From Marivita sp030148515 (lineage in GTDB: Bacteria > Pseudomonadota > Alphaproteobacteria > Rhodobacterales > Rhodobacteraceae), in the NCBI RefSeq assembly GCF_048006345.1, contig NZ_CP180351.1, positions 2,480,001-2,544,000 of the forward strand: DNA of 64,000 nt, given 5' to 3'. Below the pieces are notes generated by a model that was not told the origin of the DNA, ran no database searches, and saw nothing but the letters and a program-made list of their open reading frames with translations. Of this stretch, positions 17,850 to 26,654 are shown in pieces. Each line of letters starts with the position of its first letter. Position 1 is the stretch's first letter. The position numbers and the translations under genes were made by a program.

Positions 17850-19422
17850 CGGTGATCCGGCCGTCCGTGAAGGGCTGATACGGACCAACCTTGGCCAGAT
17901 ACTCGGCTGTCACATCCGCCAGATCGGGGCCGTAATCATAGGCGTTCATCGCGTCCCGGAACATCCGGTAGCCATCACCACCGTTGCGAACATAGTTGTT
18001 GGACACCGCACCATAGGTGGCCTCTGGGTCAAGCGGAGCATCGCCCACCATGACGTTGGAGATGCGGCTGCCCGGAGCCTGCGTCAGATCGACGGTAAAG
18101 CTCATGCCCGCCACCTGTGGGAAACGGCCTGCGCCCTCTTCGACCTGGCTTACTCCGTTCTCAAGCGCTGCAAGGATCTGCGCACCCGTCACCTCGAAGG
18201 TCGACAGCGTGTTCTGGAACGGCAGCACAGTGAGAACCTCACCCATGGTGACCTCGCCCGCGTCAATGGAGGCACGCAGACCACCCCCGTTCTGAATGGC
18301 GATCTGGACGCCCTGATCCTTCACACGGTCGAGCATCGCGTCGGCCACAAGGTTGCCCATCGGGCATTCCATCGCGCGGCAGACATCACGGCTGCCTTCA
18401 ATGGCCTCTGCCGCCTCGGCGACAACGCGGGTCTTCATCTCTTCGATGGGACCGGCGAGTTCTGCCACCCGCGCGACGATCTCCGGGTCTTCCTCAACCG
18501 ACGCGTCCAGCAGGATCGTGTCGCCCGACGCATAGGTCAGGTTGCCTTCATCGTCGAAGTTCAGAACCAGATGGCCGACATACTTGGAGTAGGCATAGGC
18601 CTGCACCACGGGCACCAATGTTCCGTCTTCCTGGCTGGCAAAGGTCGGGTAGGCACCCTGACGGTCAGGGTCGGTTGCAGACAGATAAGTGTGGCTGTGA
18701 CCGCCCACAACCGCGTCCAGCCCCGGCACCGCTGCTGCGATTTCGAGGTCACGCGGAAGACCCACATGGTTCAGCGCGATGATCTTGTTGACCCCCTCGG
18801 CGGTCAAGGTCGACACATCCGCCGCAATGCTGTCGATCTCGTCCTGAAAGATCACGGCTTCCGAAGGCGACGAGGTTTCCACGGTGTCGGTCGCCAGCGC
18901 AGACACGATCCCAATTTTCTGGCCGCCCACTTCGAGCACCACGTGGTTCTGAACCTTCTCGGCCAGAATGTTCGACCGGCTCACATCGAGGTTGCCGGAA
19001 ATGACCGGGAAGGACACGTTGTCGATCAGCTTGAGCAGACCTTCATCGCCATCGTCGAATTCGTGGTTGCCGACAGCCATCACGTCGAACCCGATCTTCT
19101 CCATCATCTCGGCTTCGACATCACCCTTGTAGGTCGTGTACATGAGCGAGCCTTGATACTGGTCGCCCGCATCCACCACGATCACGTTCTGCCCGTCGAG
19201 TTCGGCGCGCAACTGGTCGATCATCGTCTTGACCCGCGCGACGCCACCAAAGCATTTGCCCTCGGCATTGTCCTCGGCGGAACAGGTGGAATCGAAACGG
19301 TTGATCGGTTCAATACGGCTGTGCAAATCGTTGATGTGAATAACGTGGAGCGTGTAATCGGCCTGTGCCACGCCAGCAGTCAACGCCAATGCTGCGGCAC
19401 TTGAAAGAAGTCGGTAAGACAT
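17839..19422 (-). CDS. Periplasmic 5'-nucleotidase / 2',3'-cyclic phosphodiesterase (UshA type)
   Basis: This 527-residue exported enzyme hydrolyses nucleotides to nucleosides and phosphate. A Sec signal peptide (MSYRLLSSAAALALTAGVAQA) is followed by the metallophosphatase domain, with dinuclear metal motifs HINDLHSR, DAGDQYQGS, GNHEFDDG and GGHSHTYL. The C-terminal 5'-nucleotidase domain carries QNGGGLRASI and SNNYVRNGGDGY. The start at 19422 follows a GGGGA ribosome binding site; a further in-frame start 11 codons earlier would precede the signal peptide. In marine bacteria such enzymes serve phosphate scavenging; no Pho box was recognised. Confidence 0.92.
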   Translation of the reverse strand: MSYRLLSSAAALALTAGVAQADYTLHVIHINDLHSRIEPINRFDSTCSAEDNAEGKCFGGVARVKTMIDQLRAELDGQNVIVVDAGDQYQGSLMYTTYKGDVEAEMMEKIGFDVMAVGNHEFDDGDEGLLKLIDNVSFPVISGNLDVSRSNILAEKVQNHVVLEVGGQKIGIVSALATDTVETSSPSEAVIFQDEIDSIAADVSTLTAEGVNKIIALNHVGLPRDLEIAAAVPGLDAVVGGHSHTYLSATDPDRQGAYPTFASQEDGTLVPVVQAYAYSKYVGHLVLNFDDEGNLTYASGDTILLDASVEEDPEIVARVAELAGPIEEMKTRVVAEAAEAIEGSRDVCRAMECPMGNLVADAMLDRVKDQGVQIAIQNGGGLRASIDAGEVTMGEVLTVLPFQNTLSTFEVTGAQILAALENGVSQVEEGAGRFPQVAGMSFTVDLTQAPGSRISNVMVGDAPLDPEATYGAVSNNYVRNGGDGYRMFRDAMNAYDYGPDLADVTAEYLAKVGPYQPFTDGRITVNK

Positions 19423-19585
19423 GTGAGTCCCCTCTGTCGGTTTGTTATGGCGCAATCGTGCATCGCCTTGCGGGGGGAGTCAAAACTTACCCTAGGGACA
19501 CATGCGCATTTGCCGATACCGCGCAAAGCGAACAGGCAAATGACAGTGCTTGACGCGAGGGCCCGCAAACGGCACATCCAATCGC

Positions 19586-19921
19586 ATGATCTATAAAATC
19601 CTCCTCACTGACGAATGGCTCGCCCTGCAGGCCGATGGCGAAACCTCCGGCGCGCCGATAGACGTGACCGACGGCTATGTGCATTTCTCCACCGCCGAAC
19701 AGGTGCGTGAAACAGCGGCCAAGCATTTCGCCGGTCGGGATGGGTTGATGCTTCTGGCCTACGACGAAACCGCGATGGCAGGCGACCTGCGCTGGGAACC
19801 TTCCCGAGGCGGCGCATTGTTCCCGCATCTCTACGGGCCGCTCCGATTGGCAGATGTGGTCTGGGCCAAGCCCCTGCCTTGCAACGGCGAATGGCATGAA
19901 TTTCCGGACGATCTTGCATGA
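19586..19921 (+). CDS. DUF952 family protein
   Basis: This 111-residue protein matches DUF952, with MIYKILL at the start, DGYVHFSTAEQV near residue 30, LRWEPSRGGALFPHLYG near 72 and a closing W..E motif. The family has an ADP-ribosyltransferase-like small fold but no agreed reaction. The ATG at 19586 gives the family's N-terminus. It overlaps pyrD by 4 bp (ATGA), an arrangement common in Rhodobacterales, so it is probably cotranslated with pyrD. Confidence 0.85.
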   Translation: MIYKILLTDEWLALQADGETSGAPIDVTDGYVHFSTAEQVRETAAKHFAGRDGLMLLAYDETAMAGDLRWEPSRGGALFPHLYGPLRLADVVWAKPLPCNGEWHEFPDDLA

Positions 19922-20964
19922 GCCTGCTGGAACAAGCCGGGCTGCGCCTGCTGCACCGGTTCGACCCTGAAACTGCCCACGGCATGGCGTTGACCGCGCT
20001 GCGGTTCGGCCTCTCACCAACCGCTGGGACAGTGACCAGCACGCGCCTGCGCACAAATCTCGCTGGCATGGCGCTTGCCAACCCGGTCGGACTTGCCGCC
20101 GGCTTCGACAAGAACGCCACGGCCCTGCGCCCCCTGTCCCGTTCCGGGTTTGGCTTCATCGAGGTCGGCGCCGCCACCCCGCGCCCACAGCCCGGCAATC
20201 CGAAACCGCGCCTCTTCCGCCTGTCCGAAGACCGCGCGGTGATCAACCGCTTCGGGTTCAACAATGACGGCATGCAGGCCATTGCCGCCCGTCTGAGCGA
20301 ACGCCCGCGCGACGCCATCATCGGTCTCAATCTCGGCGCCAACAAGGATAGCGAGAACCGCGCCGCCGATTTCGCCACCGTGCTGGCCACCTGCGCGGCG
20401 CATCTGGACTTTGCGACGGTGAATGTCAGCTCGCCCAATACCGAAAAACTGCGCGATCTACAGGGCAAAGACGCACTGTCCGCGCTTCTGGCCGGGGTCA
20501 TGTCCACCAACGCGGCACTGGACCGCCCAATCCCGATCTTCCTCAAGATCGCGCCTGACCTGACGGATGCGGAAATCGCGGATGTGGCTGAGGTGGCTCT
20601 GATCTCGGGGATCGACGGCCTGATCGCGACGAATACCACGCTGGACCGCCGCGGGCTGACCTCCGCACATCGCGACGAAAAAGGTGGATTGTCCGGCCAG
20701 CCGCTGTTCGAGAAATCCACCCGTGTGCTCGCTCAGCTCTACCGCGCCATCGAAGGTAAGCTACCGATCATCGGAGTGGGCGGCGTTGCTTCTGCAGAAG
20801 ACGCCTATGCCAAGATCAAGGCCGGGGCGTCGGCCGTGCAGCTTTATTCGGCACTGGTGTATCACGGTTTGGGTCTTGTGCCGCAGATCGCCGAGGGACT
20901 TGATGCGCTTCTCAAACGTGATGGCTACGCAACTGTCGCCGAAGCCGTCGGCACAGGCGCCTGA
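19918..20964 (+). CDS. pyrD: Dihydroorotate dehydrogenase (quinone), class 2
   Basis: This 348-residue FMN enzyme oxidises dihydroorotate to orotate in pyrimidine synthesis, with ubiquinone as acceptor at the inner membrane. The class 2 marks are the N-terminal helical extension, NPVGLAAGFDKNA near residue 57, FGFIEVGAATPRPQPGNPKPR near 75, and the catalytic serine region NVSSPNTEKLRDLQ near 165. FMN phosphate is held by GVGGVASAEDAY near 280. It is coupled to the DUF952 gene. Confidence 0.95.
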   Translation: MSLLEQAGLRLLHRFDPETAHGMALTALRFGLSPTAGTVTSTRLRTNLAGMALANPVGLAAGFDKNATALRPLSRSGFGFIEVGAATPRPQPGNPKPRLFRLSEDRAVINRFGFNNDGMQAIAARLSERPRDAIIGLNLGANKDSENRAADFATVLATCAAHLDFATVNVSSPNTEKLRDLQGKDALSALLAGVMSTNAALDRPIPIFLKIAPDLTDAEIADVAEVALISGIDGLIATNTTLDRRGLTSAHRDEKGGLSGQPLFEKSTRVLAQLYRAIEGKLPIIGVGGVASAEDAYAKIKAGASAVQLYSALVYHGLGLVPQIAEGLDALLKRDGYATVAEAVGTGA

Positions 20965-20973
20965 TCTTTCGTC

Positions 20974-21038
20974 TTCTCTGGTTTGAAAATACTTCGGGGT
21001 CTGGGGCAGCGCCCCAGATTTTCCGTTTTTCGGAAAAT
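20974..21038. repeat. Modular intergenic palindrome array
   Basis: After pyrD the leader TCTCTGGTTTGAAAATACTT is followed by the hairpins CTGGGGC-AGC-GCCCCAG (21001-21017) and ATTTTCCG-TTTTT-CGGAAAAT (21018-21038). The leader matches the copy at 14977 with few changes. It separates convergent pyrD and trpF and probably acts as a transcript end for one or both. Confidence 0.75.
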
Positions 21039-21054
21039 CCCTGTTCCCGACCTG

Positions 21055-21711
21055 CTAGAGCCTTACAGGCATGCGCGTTGCCGCGATGAAATCCCGGATC
21101 AAACCCGCATCCTTGACGCCGGGTGCAGATTCCACCCCGGACGACACATCCACCTGCTTGGTCCCGGTCAACGCAATCGCCTCGGCCACGTTATCCGGCG
21201 TCAGACCTCCCGCCAGCAACCAAGGTTTGGGCCAACGGCGTGCCGAGATCAGCCGCCAGTCGAAGGACACACCATTGCCCCCGGGCAGCACCGCGTTTTT
21301 GGGTGGTTTTGCATCAACAAGGATCTGGTCTGCCACCTCGGCATAAAGGTCCAATGCGGCCACATCCTCTTCATCTGCCACGCCCACGGCCTTGATGATC
21401 GGCAAACCATAGCGCGCCCGAACCTCGCTCACGCGCTCCGGGCTTTCGCTGCCATGCAATTGAATGAAATCCAACGGGACCTGCGCCACGAGATCATCCA
21501 GAAACCCATTGTCGACGTTCACCACAAGACCCACCTTGGCCAGACCGATCGGCGCTTCGACCGCGAGCGCGCGCGCGGCGTCGAATGACAGGAAGCGGGG
21601 GCTTTTGGGAAAGAAGTTCAGACCGATATAAGTCGCACCTGCCGTCGCACAGGCGTGTACGTCCTCGGGCCGGGTGAGCCCGCAGATTTTTGTCCGAATG
21701 CCTGGGGTCAT
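21055..21711 (-). CDS. trpF: Phosphoribosylanthranilate isomerase
   Basis: This 218-residue TIM-barrel enzyme performs the Amadori rearrangement in tryptophan synthesis. The catalytic cysteine is in TKICGLTRPED at the first strand, and the general acid aspartate is in VDVSSGVESAPGVKD near residue 185, together with LAGGLTPDNV. It follows lapA by 8 bp on the same strand. The ihfB-lapA-trpF order is a familiar Rhodobacterales arrangement. Confidence 0.95.
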   Translation of the reverse strand: MTPGIRTKICGLTRPEDVHACATAGATYIGLNFFPKSPRFLSFDAARALAVEAPIGLAKVGLVVNVDNGFLDDLVAQVPLDFIQLHGSESPERVSEVRARYGLPIIKAVGVADEEDVAALDLYAEVADQILVDAKPPKNAVLPGGNGVSFDWRLISARRWPKPWLLAGGLTPDNVAEAIALTGTKQVDVSSGVESAPGVKDAGLIRDFIAATRMPVRL

Positions 21712-21719
21712 CGACCGGC

Positions 21720-22070
21720 TCAGCTCGCCTCGTCGAGAAGCGCCAGAACCTCGTCCTTGTCCTTGTCACGTTCTGCCTTGGTTCGGCGCAGTTCCCGCTC
21801 TAGCCGCTTGACCTCGGTCTGGCGCTGAGAGGCTGCCGCACGATGCTTGTGCTCCCGCAGCCATTCCCAGACGAACCCGATCAGCAGGCCGGCAATAATG
21901 CTCCCGAAGATCACGATGAACATCGGCAGTTCGATGGATCGGTTCATCCCCGCCATTTCGGACAGTCCCGAAGGCAGAAGCTGGAGCATCACCATGCCAC
22001 GATTGGCGAGTGCGACGGACACCAGCACAATGGCCAGTGCCGCGAGAAATGCATAGCGGATGTATCGCAT
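21720..22070 (-). CDS. LapA/DUF1049 small membrane protein
   Basis: This 116-residue protein has two membrane helices (residues ~5-25 and ~48-70) and a charged C-terminal coiled coil (residues ~75-110). That layout fits the LapA (DUF1049) family, whose E. coli members help assemble lipopolysaccharide. It lies between ihfB and trpF with gaps of 6 and 8 bp, so the three are probably one operon. Confidence 0.82.
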   Translation of the reverse strand: MRYIRYAFLAALAIVLVSVALANRGMVMLQLLPSGLSEMAGMNRSIELPMFIVIFGSIIAGLLIGFVWEWLREHKHRAAASQRQTEVKRLERELRRTKAERDKDKDEVLALLDEAS

Positions 22071-22076
22071 CAGTCC

Positions 22077-22358
22077 TTACTTTCCGTTCAATCTGTCCCG
22101 AAGCAACTTGCCAGTCTTGAAAAACGGCACGTGCTTTTCTTCCACTTCAACCGCCTCGCCGGTGCGCGGGTTCCGTCCAGTGCGGGAATCGCGTTTCTTG
22201 ACCGAGAAAGCGCCAAAGCCGCGCAGTTCGACCCGGTCGCCCCGCGCCATCGCGTCGATGATCTCTTCAAAAATGGTATTCACGATCCGTTCGACATCAC
22301 GCTGGTACAAATGCGGATTGTCGTCGGCAATCTTTTGAATCAACTCAGACCGTATCAT
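22077..22358 (-). CDS. ihfB: Integration host factor beta subunit
   Basis: This 93-residue DNA-bending protein of the HU/IHF family pairs with IhfA and acts in recombination, replication and promoter architecture. It begins MIRSELIQKIA, has the beta-arm motif GRNPRTGE with the intercalating proline, and ends with FKTGKLLRDRLNG. I chose the ATG at 22358, which matches the family N-terminus; an ATG two codons upstream (22364) is closer to the GAGGG ribosome binding site and is possible. The upstream 310 bp are shared with the divergent FAH gene. Confidence 0.94.
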   Translation of the reverse strand: MIRSELIQKIADDNPHLYQRDVERIVNTIFEEIIDAMARGDRVELRGFGAFSVKKRDSRTGRNPRTGEAVEVEEKHVPFFKTGKLLRDRLNGK

Positions 22359-22670
22359 CGTCATACATCCCTCTGGTCGCACGCCCATTCCGTGCTGTTC
22401 TTTGGCGCGAGTATACGCAGGACATGCCAAGACGGAAACCATGGCGTTGACGGGTTTGGCAGAAAGTTCAGCCAAATTAAGCGGTTCAAAGCCACCTCGC
22501 GCGGTGGAATCGGAAAAAACCGGCATTCGACCCGCATGTGTCTGTATTGAAGTCACATTACGATTCGCTCCGTTGGCCGGAATCGGACCGCCACCTTTTT
22601 GCGCAGATCTCTGGACTTCCGCCCCCATCGCTGGCTCTGTGCAGGCAGACAAATTTGGAGAGGATATCAG

Positions 22671-23519
22671 ATGAAGTTGCTGCGTTTCGGAGAGCTTGGT
22701 GCAGAGAAACCCGGACTGCTCGATGCAGACGGACAGATCCGCGACCTGTCCAGCCGGATCAATGACATCTCGGGGGCGACCTTGTCTCCGGCAGCGCTCG
22801 AAAACATGCGCGGCCTCGATCCAAACGACCTTCCCGTTGTCGCCGGTCAGCCCCGGATCGGCGCATGCGTCGGCGCGGTCGGCAAGCTGATCGCGATCGG
22901 TCTCAACTATGCAGACCACGCGGCAGAGGCGAATATGGCGCTGCCCGAGGAACCGATCGTGTTCTTCAAGGCGACCTCGTCGATCTGCGGCCCGAATGAC
23001 GCGGTGGAAATCCCGCGCGGATCGACCAAGACCGACTGGGAAGTGGAACTGGGCGTGGTCATCGGCACCCGCGCGAAATACGTGTCCGAAGCGGACGCAC
23101 TCTCGCATGTCGCGGGCTATTGCATCCTCAACGACGTGAGCGAACGCGACTTCCAGCTTCACCGGTCGGGTCAGTGGGTCAAAGGCAAATCACACGACAC
23201 CTTCGCGCCCATGGGCCCATGGCTCGTCACGGCAGACGAAGTGCCCGATCCGCAGAACCTTGCCATGACGCTTTCGGTCAATGGTCAGAGCATGCAGGAT
23301 GGCTCGACCCGCACGATGCATTTCTCGGTCGCCACCGTGATCTCGCATCTTTCGCAGTTCATGACGCTCTATCCGGGAGACGTGATCGCCACCGGAACGC
23401 CTCCGGGTGTGGGCATGGGGCAAAAGCCGCAGGTCTACCTGCGCGAGGGCGACGAAATGGTCCTCAGCATCGAAGGCTTGGGCGAACAGCGCCAGACCTG
23501 CATCGCAGCACGCGACTGA
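22671..23519 (+). CDS. Fumarylacetoacetate hydrolase family protein
   Basis: This 282-residue enzyme belongs to the FAH superfamily, which hydrolyses or hydrates 2-oxo acids with a bound divalent metal. Metal-ligand regions are DWEVELGVVIG near residue 123 and NDVSERDFQ near 153; the C-terminal PGDVIATGTPPGVGMG is the family signature. The ATG at 22671 follows GAGAGGA at 9 bp. Members of this subgroup include ureidoglycolate lyase and 2,4-diketo-3-deoxy-fuconate hydrolase; the real substrate is not deducible. It is the last chromosome-like gene before the accessory region. Confidence 0.87.
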   Translation: MKLLRFGELGAEKPGLLDADGQIRDLSSRINDISGATLSPAALENMRGLDPNDLPVVAGQPRIGACVGAVGKLIAIGLNYADHAAEANMALPEEPIVFFKATSSICGPNDAVEIPRGSTKTDWEVELGVVIGTRAKYVSEADALSHVAGYCILNDVSERDFQLHRSGQWVKGKSHDTFAPMGPWLVTADEVPDPQNLAMTLSVNGQSMQDGSTRTMHFSVATVISHLSQFMTLYPGDVIATGTPPGVGMGQKPQVYLREGDEMVLSIEGLGEQRQTCIAARD

Positions 23520-23537
23520 GGCGGGCCGTCAGTATCG

Positions 23538-23653
23538 TCCGACACGGGAATTACGTCTTGGCTGAAATTTAAACTAAATAATATCAATAACTTAACATCC
23601 AATCCGACATTTACCCTTCCGACTTTCGACACTATTTTCACGTCTTCCGACAC
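23538..23653. repeat. TCCGAC(A) short direct-repeat cluster
   Basis: An AT-rich stretch after the FAH gene holds five copies of a short motif in one direction, TCCGACAC or a near form, at 23538, 23603, 23618, 23625 and 23646. The spacing is irregular. Arrays like this occur as transposase-binding sites near the ends of Tn7-like elements, and a TniB gene follows, but no TGT terminus is seen here, so this role is a guess. Confidence 0.5.
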
Positions 23654-23710
23654 GAAAAACCCGTTCTGCTTTTTTGACAACGGTCATCACGTTGGACGCT
23701 ACGCATGAAA

Positions 23711-23732
23711 AAACCGCCCCAAAGGGCGGTTT
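23711..23732 (-). terminator. Rho-independent terminator of tniB
   Basis: On the minus strand AAACCGCCC-TTTG-GGGCGGTTT is a perfect 9-bp stem followed by further T residues (positions 23713 down to 23708). It lies 31 bp after the tniB stop, so it is the tniB terminator. Confidence 0.85.
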
Positions 23733-23762
23733 CGATGACTCAGTTCATTTGTGCGGTGCAGC

Positions 23763-24836
23763 TTATGATGGCGCTCGCCTTTCGACGTGCCTCTGCTCAT
23801 GATACCGCTGCAAAGCGGTCGATGTATCAATGCTGGCCCAGTATTGAGCCAAGAAAGGGTTCAATTCATCATCGCAGCCCATGCGCATCTCGTAGGCGTC
23901 AGCGAAATGCCCGATATCTATTTCCGCGTTACTTTCCGCCAAACACTCTCCGATTGCCTCGATGGTCATTTCCAACAGCACACCAAAACGACCAGCAGCG
24001 GCATGCATCAATATCTTGATGAATTCATCCATGGCGACGATGCCTGGGTCGACAACGCCCGCATCCGCAAACAACTGCTTCACGGTTTCGCGAACCAGCG
24101 GACCATCTTCGACAAATGTGATAGGCCGCGCCTGCATCGGCTTTAACCTACGCAGAAGCGTTGGGTCCAAGTCGAGTAGATGTCGGGCTTCGGGTGTGGC
24201 CGTCATGATAATGCAAACTGGCCACTCTTTGTGCTGCATCATGTTGCGGAACACTTTGAGGAACGCCTCCGCGCTGTCCTTGGTTTTGTAGCGCCCGCTG
24301 TCTTGGACCTCGTCCAAGTGGAGGGCAGCAATACCGCATTCCTTCAAGTATTGCGTAACAAGCTGAGCCAGGTAGTCCTCGTCGCGGCGCCCGCGAGCCG
24401 GAAATCCGAGCTCATTCAAGATCGCTTTCAAGGTTTCCTTAACAGTTGACCGTCCCGGCACTACAACACTCAGAATTCTCGTACCAAAGCGCCAGTTGCC
24501 AGCATATGCAGTAAGTGCCTCATGCTCCCGGATGATTTCTGCGACGATACGTGACTTTCCTGAACCTGCAGGTCCGATCAACATTGCGCCTTTCACCTCT
24601 GTCTTGCCTTGCCGCATGCGAGCCTCACGTGCGGCCAAGACGTCGAAAACCCTGCGCCGAAAATCGTGGTAAGTGTCCGTTTTTTCGAAGTGCCTCTCCA
24701 GCTGGACGAGCTGTTCGGCCAACTCATTCATTCTGTTGAACTCTTCAAGACTCGCGTCCGATTTTTCCAAGAGATCGGATGAGAAAGCAGACAGTTCTAA
24801 ATCGCTGTCATTATTTGCGTTGTAGGCATCATACAT
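23763..24836 (-). CDS. tniB: TniB/TnsC-type transposition AAA+ ATPase
   Basis: This 357-residue ATPase is a TniB-family protein, the ATP-dependent regulator that links target choice to the DDE transposase in Tn7-like and Tn5053-like elements. Walker A is GPAGSGKS at residues 88-95, Walker B is ALHLDEVQ at 171-178, and sensor 1 is IIMTATPEARHLL. The ATG at 24836 is chosen because upstream in-frame codons show no family similarity. No tniA, tnsA or tniQ is next to it; related transposition genes lie 26-33 kb to the right on the same strand. Its upstream region carries the same end sequence that is found upstream of tnsA. It may be a surviving piece of a deleted element. Confidence 0.87.
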   Translation of the reverse strand: MYDAYNANNDSDLELSAFSSDLLEKSDASLEEFNRMNELAEQLVQLERHFEKTDTYHDFRRRVFDVLAAREARMRQGKTEVKGAMLIGPAGSGKSRIVAEIIREHEALTAYAGNWRFGTRILSVVVPGRSTVKETLKAILNELGFPARGRRDEDYLAQLVTQYLKECGIAALHLDEVQDSGRYKTKDSAEAFLKVFRNMMQHKEWPVCIIMTATPEARHLLDLDPTLLRRLKPMQARPITFVEDGPLVRETVKQLFADAGVVDPGIVAMDEFIKILMHAAAGRFGVLLEMTIEAIGECLAESNAEIDIGHFADAYEMRMGCDDELNPFLAQYWASIDTSTALQRYHEQRHVERRAPS

Positions 24837-25265
24837 GGCATTACTCTTCGGTTCGCGGCCATCGTTTAAAGGCGCGGTGCATTGGGGGTTGGGCTTGCGA
24901 GATGGCCTCGTGTGACAGTCGGCCGATTTGGATAAGGCCGCAGCGAAGCTGCCTACGGCTATTTGGAGATTTCGAAGCGAAACCAGTCTCGGACACCGTC
25001 TATATGGGCCGTGACCAAGCTCGCTTTTCTTCCTCAAATGCGGCGAATTTCACCGCGCATCATTAGTCTTCTGCATTTCCTTTCTGGCTTACTCGAAGCC
25101 TGCACTTGTGGTTTTGGCGGGTTGAAACAACGACGGAATCCAAGTTTTGGCCACGACCGGTACTGATGCGCCAACTTTTCTTCGTACTGGTGGCGATCCC
25201 CATTCTGAGACGCCGAGCAGTGACCACTACCAACACTCAAACAGTAGCCCACGCAAACATCGATT
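24837..25265. other. Non-coding stretch upstream of tniB
   Basis: No convincing gene is seen in this 429-bp stretch. It presumably carries the tniB promoter and lies between tniB and the transposon-end-like sequence. A 12-bp string ATGGGCCGTGAC at about 25005 recurs near 58636, upstream of tnsA, at a similar place relative to the end sequence. Confidence 0.4.
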
Positions 25266-25465
25266 CGTCAAATAGTAATTGAAAATCAATTACTTGAAGA
25301 ATTTTTCCGAAACTTCGTTTCTCGCAAATCGGCTTCTGCGCCTGCCTTTCTTCGGTGCTCATCATGGTCCCAAACCTTCGTTTTTCCTTTGGCTGGAACT
25401 TACGTATGCAAAAAATTCGGCTTGGGGCTGTTTCGCGCATGATTAATTATATAGAAAACTCAACA
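25266..25465 (-). repeat. Tn7-like transposon right end, copy A
   Basis: Read inward on the minus strand, this begins TGTTGAGTTTTCTATA (25465-25450), the TGT terminus expected of Tn7-like elements. About 200 bp are alignable with 58690-58900: the first 16 bases are identical, then patches such as ATTTTTTGCATA, ACCATG, TTGCGARAAACG and GGAAAAAT at nearly the same distances. Two internal near-repeats, GAGAAACGAAGTTTCGG and GAAAAACGAAGGTTTGG, look like transposase-binding sites. It lies 430-630 bp upstream of tniB. The homology with the other copy stops one base after the ACA. Confidence 0.7.
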
Positions 25466-25712
25466 GGCCGCCGGCTTGGTAGACAAGCAAGTGATCATGA
25501 CCCGCCCCATGTTGGTCACTCACTCTTAATGAGAGGCTGCAGCTTGGTGCAATCCTCACTAAACTTGGATCGCCACAAGCTGGATTTTCCGAGAAATCTA
25601 TCCTCGCGGGCACAGGAGCGAAAACGCTTCAAGGTATCAGAGTTAGAGGACCCGCAGAAGTGCGTATACATAGATCAAAGTAATTTGTTACCGTGATTGC
25701 ATAATTTCACGA

Positions 25713-26654
25713 ATGGGAATCTCCGTGAACCTTCGTCAACTCGAAGCTTTCAGGGCAACGATCCGTTGTGGCTCGATTACCAGGGCTGCAGAGATGCTGC
25801 ATATCTCACAACCCAGCGTCAGCAGGCTTATCGCGGACCTCGAAAAGTCCGCAGGATTCCCGCTGTTTGTACGCGTTGGCAGAGGACTGACCCCGACCGT
25901 CGAGGGGCGGCATTTCTATAACGGTGTCGAAGGCATGTTCGTGGGTATCGACCGGTTGCAGGACCTCGCGAAATCCATCCGCACCTCTCAAGGGGGGACG
26001 ATCTCGATCGGGGCAATTCAGTCCATTGCAACAATCGAGTTACCCAAAGCGATCAGCCGCCTTTACAATGATAACCCCGATGTCGAATTCATCGTACAAT
26101 CCCGAAACACACCCGCCATTCTGGACGCCGTTCAGATGCGCCAACTTGATCTGGGCATTGTCGGGCGTGAACCAGACTATGCAGGCGTGGAGGTGCTGTT
26201 CCAGACTTCGGTTGCTTATGTCTGCCTGATACCAGAGGACCATCGGCTTGCGGCAGAATACGGGCCCGTTGATCTCGAAGAGCTTGCCATGACAGAGACT
26301 TTTGTGACCTTCGGAACAAGCTATCCGGACTCCATGATGTCGATTGATCCCCAGCTGTCGGAAAAGCTGCGTGCGCGCTCGCGGCTCTCCGTGGCCAACA
26401 TGCCGCTTGCGGGCGCTTTGGTACGCGAAGTCTCGGTTTTGGCCATTGCAGACCCGTTTTCCGCCGAACAGGCGGTGCGCATGGGCGGGGTGGTGTTTCG
26501 ACCGATCAAGCAGAAACTGACCTATTTCGTCGCCGTGGTGACGGCGCGTCGCGAAGAATTGTCGCGCGAGGCGCTGAAATTTGTCGACCTCTTCGCAAAG
26601 CAATTGCAACTGCGCGTCGACAAGGTTGAAAAGCTGAGCAGTCACCCAAGCTGA
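25713..26654 (+). CDS. LysR-family transcriptional regulator
   Basis: This 313-residue regulator has the LysR winged helix at residues 6-65 (LRQLEAFRATIRCGSITRAA, then SQPSVSRLIADLEKSAGFPLF) and a periplasmic-binding-like effector domain. It lies 318 bp before the hydroxy-acid oxidase gene on the same strand and probably controls that operon. The first 250 bp upstream separate it from transposon end copy A and hold no gene. The ATG at 25713 is used; a GTG four codons later is possible. Confidence 0.9.
   Translation: MGISVNLRQLEAFRATIRCGSITRAAEMLHISQPSVSRLIADLEKSAGFPLFVRVGRGLTPTVEGRHFYNGVEGMFVGIDRLQDLAKSIRTSQGGTISIGAIQSIATIELPKAISRLYNDNPDVEFIVQSRNTPAILDAVQMRQLDLGIVGREPDYAGVEVLFQTSVAYVCLIPEDHRLAAEYGPVDLEELAMTETFVTFGTSYPDSMMSIDPQLSEKLRARSRLSVANMPLAGALVREVSVLAIADPFSAEQAVRMGGVVFRPIKQKLTYFVAVVTARREELSREALKFVDLFAKQLQLRVDKVEKLSSHPS

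Noticed and set aside
25237..25440. Small minus-strand open frame in transposon end copy A, with slight protein-level likeness to one in copy B (58677-58976)
   Set aside because: The likeness follows from the DNA homology of the two ends; starts, lengths and stops differ, so I do not think it is coding.
25512..25535. TGTTGGTCACTC as a left end of the right-hand Tn7-like element
   Set aside because: Only the first five bases match the right end, and the preceding five bases (CCCCA) do not match GTCGC outside end B.
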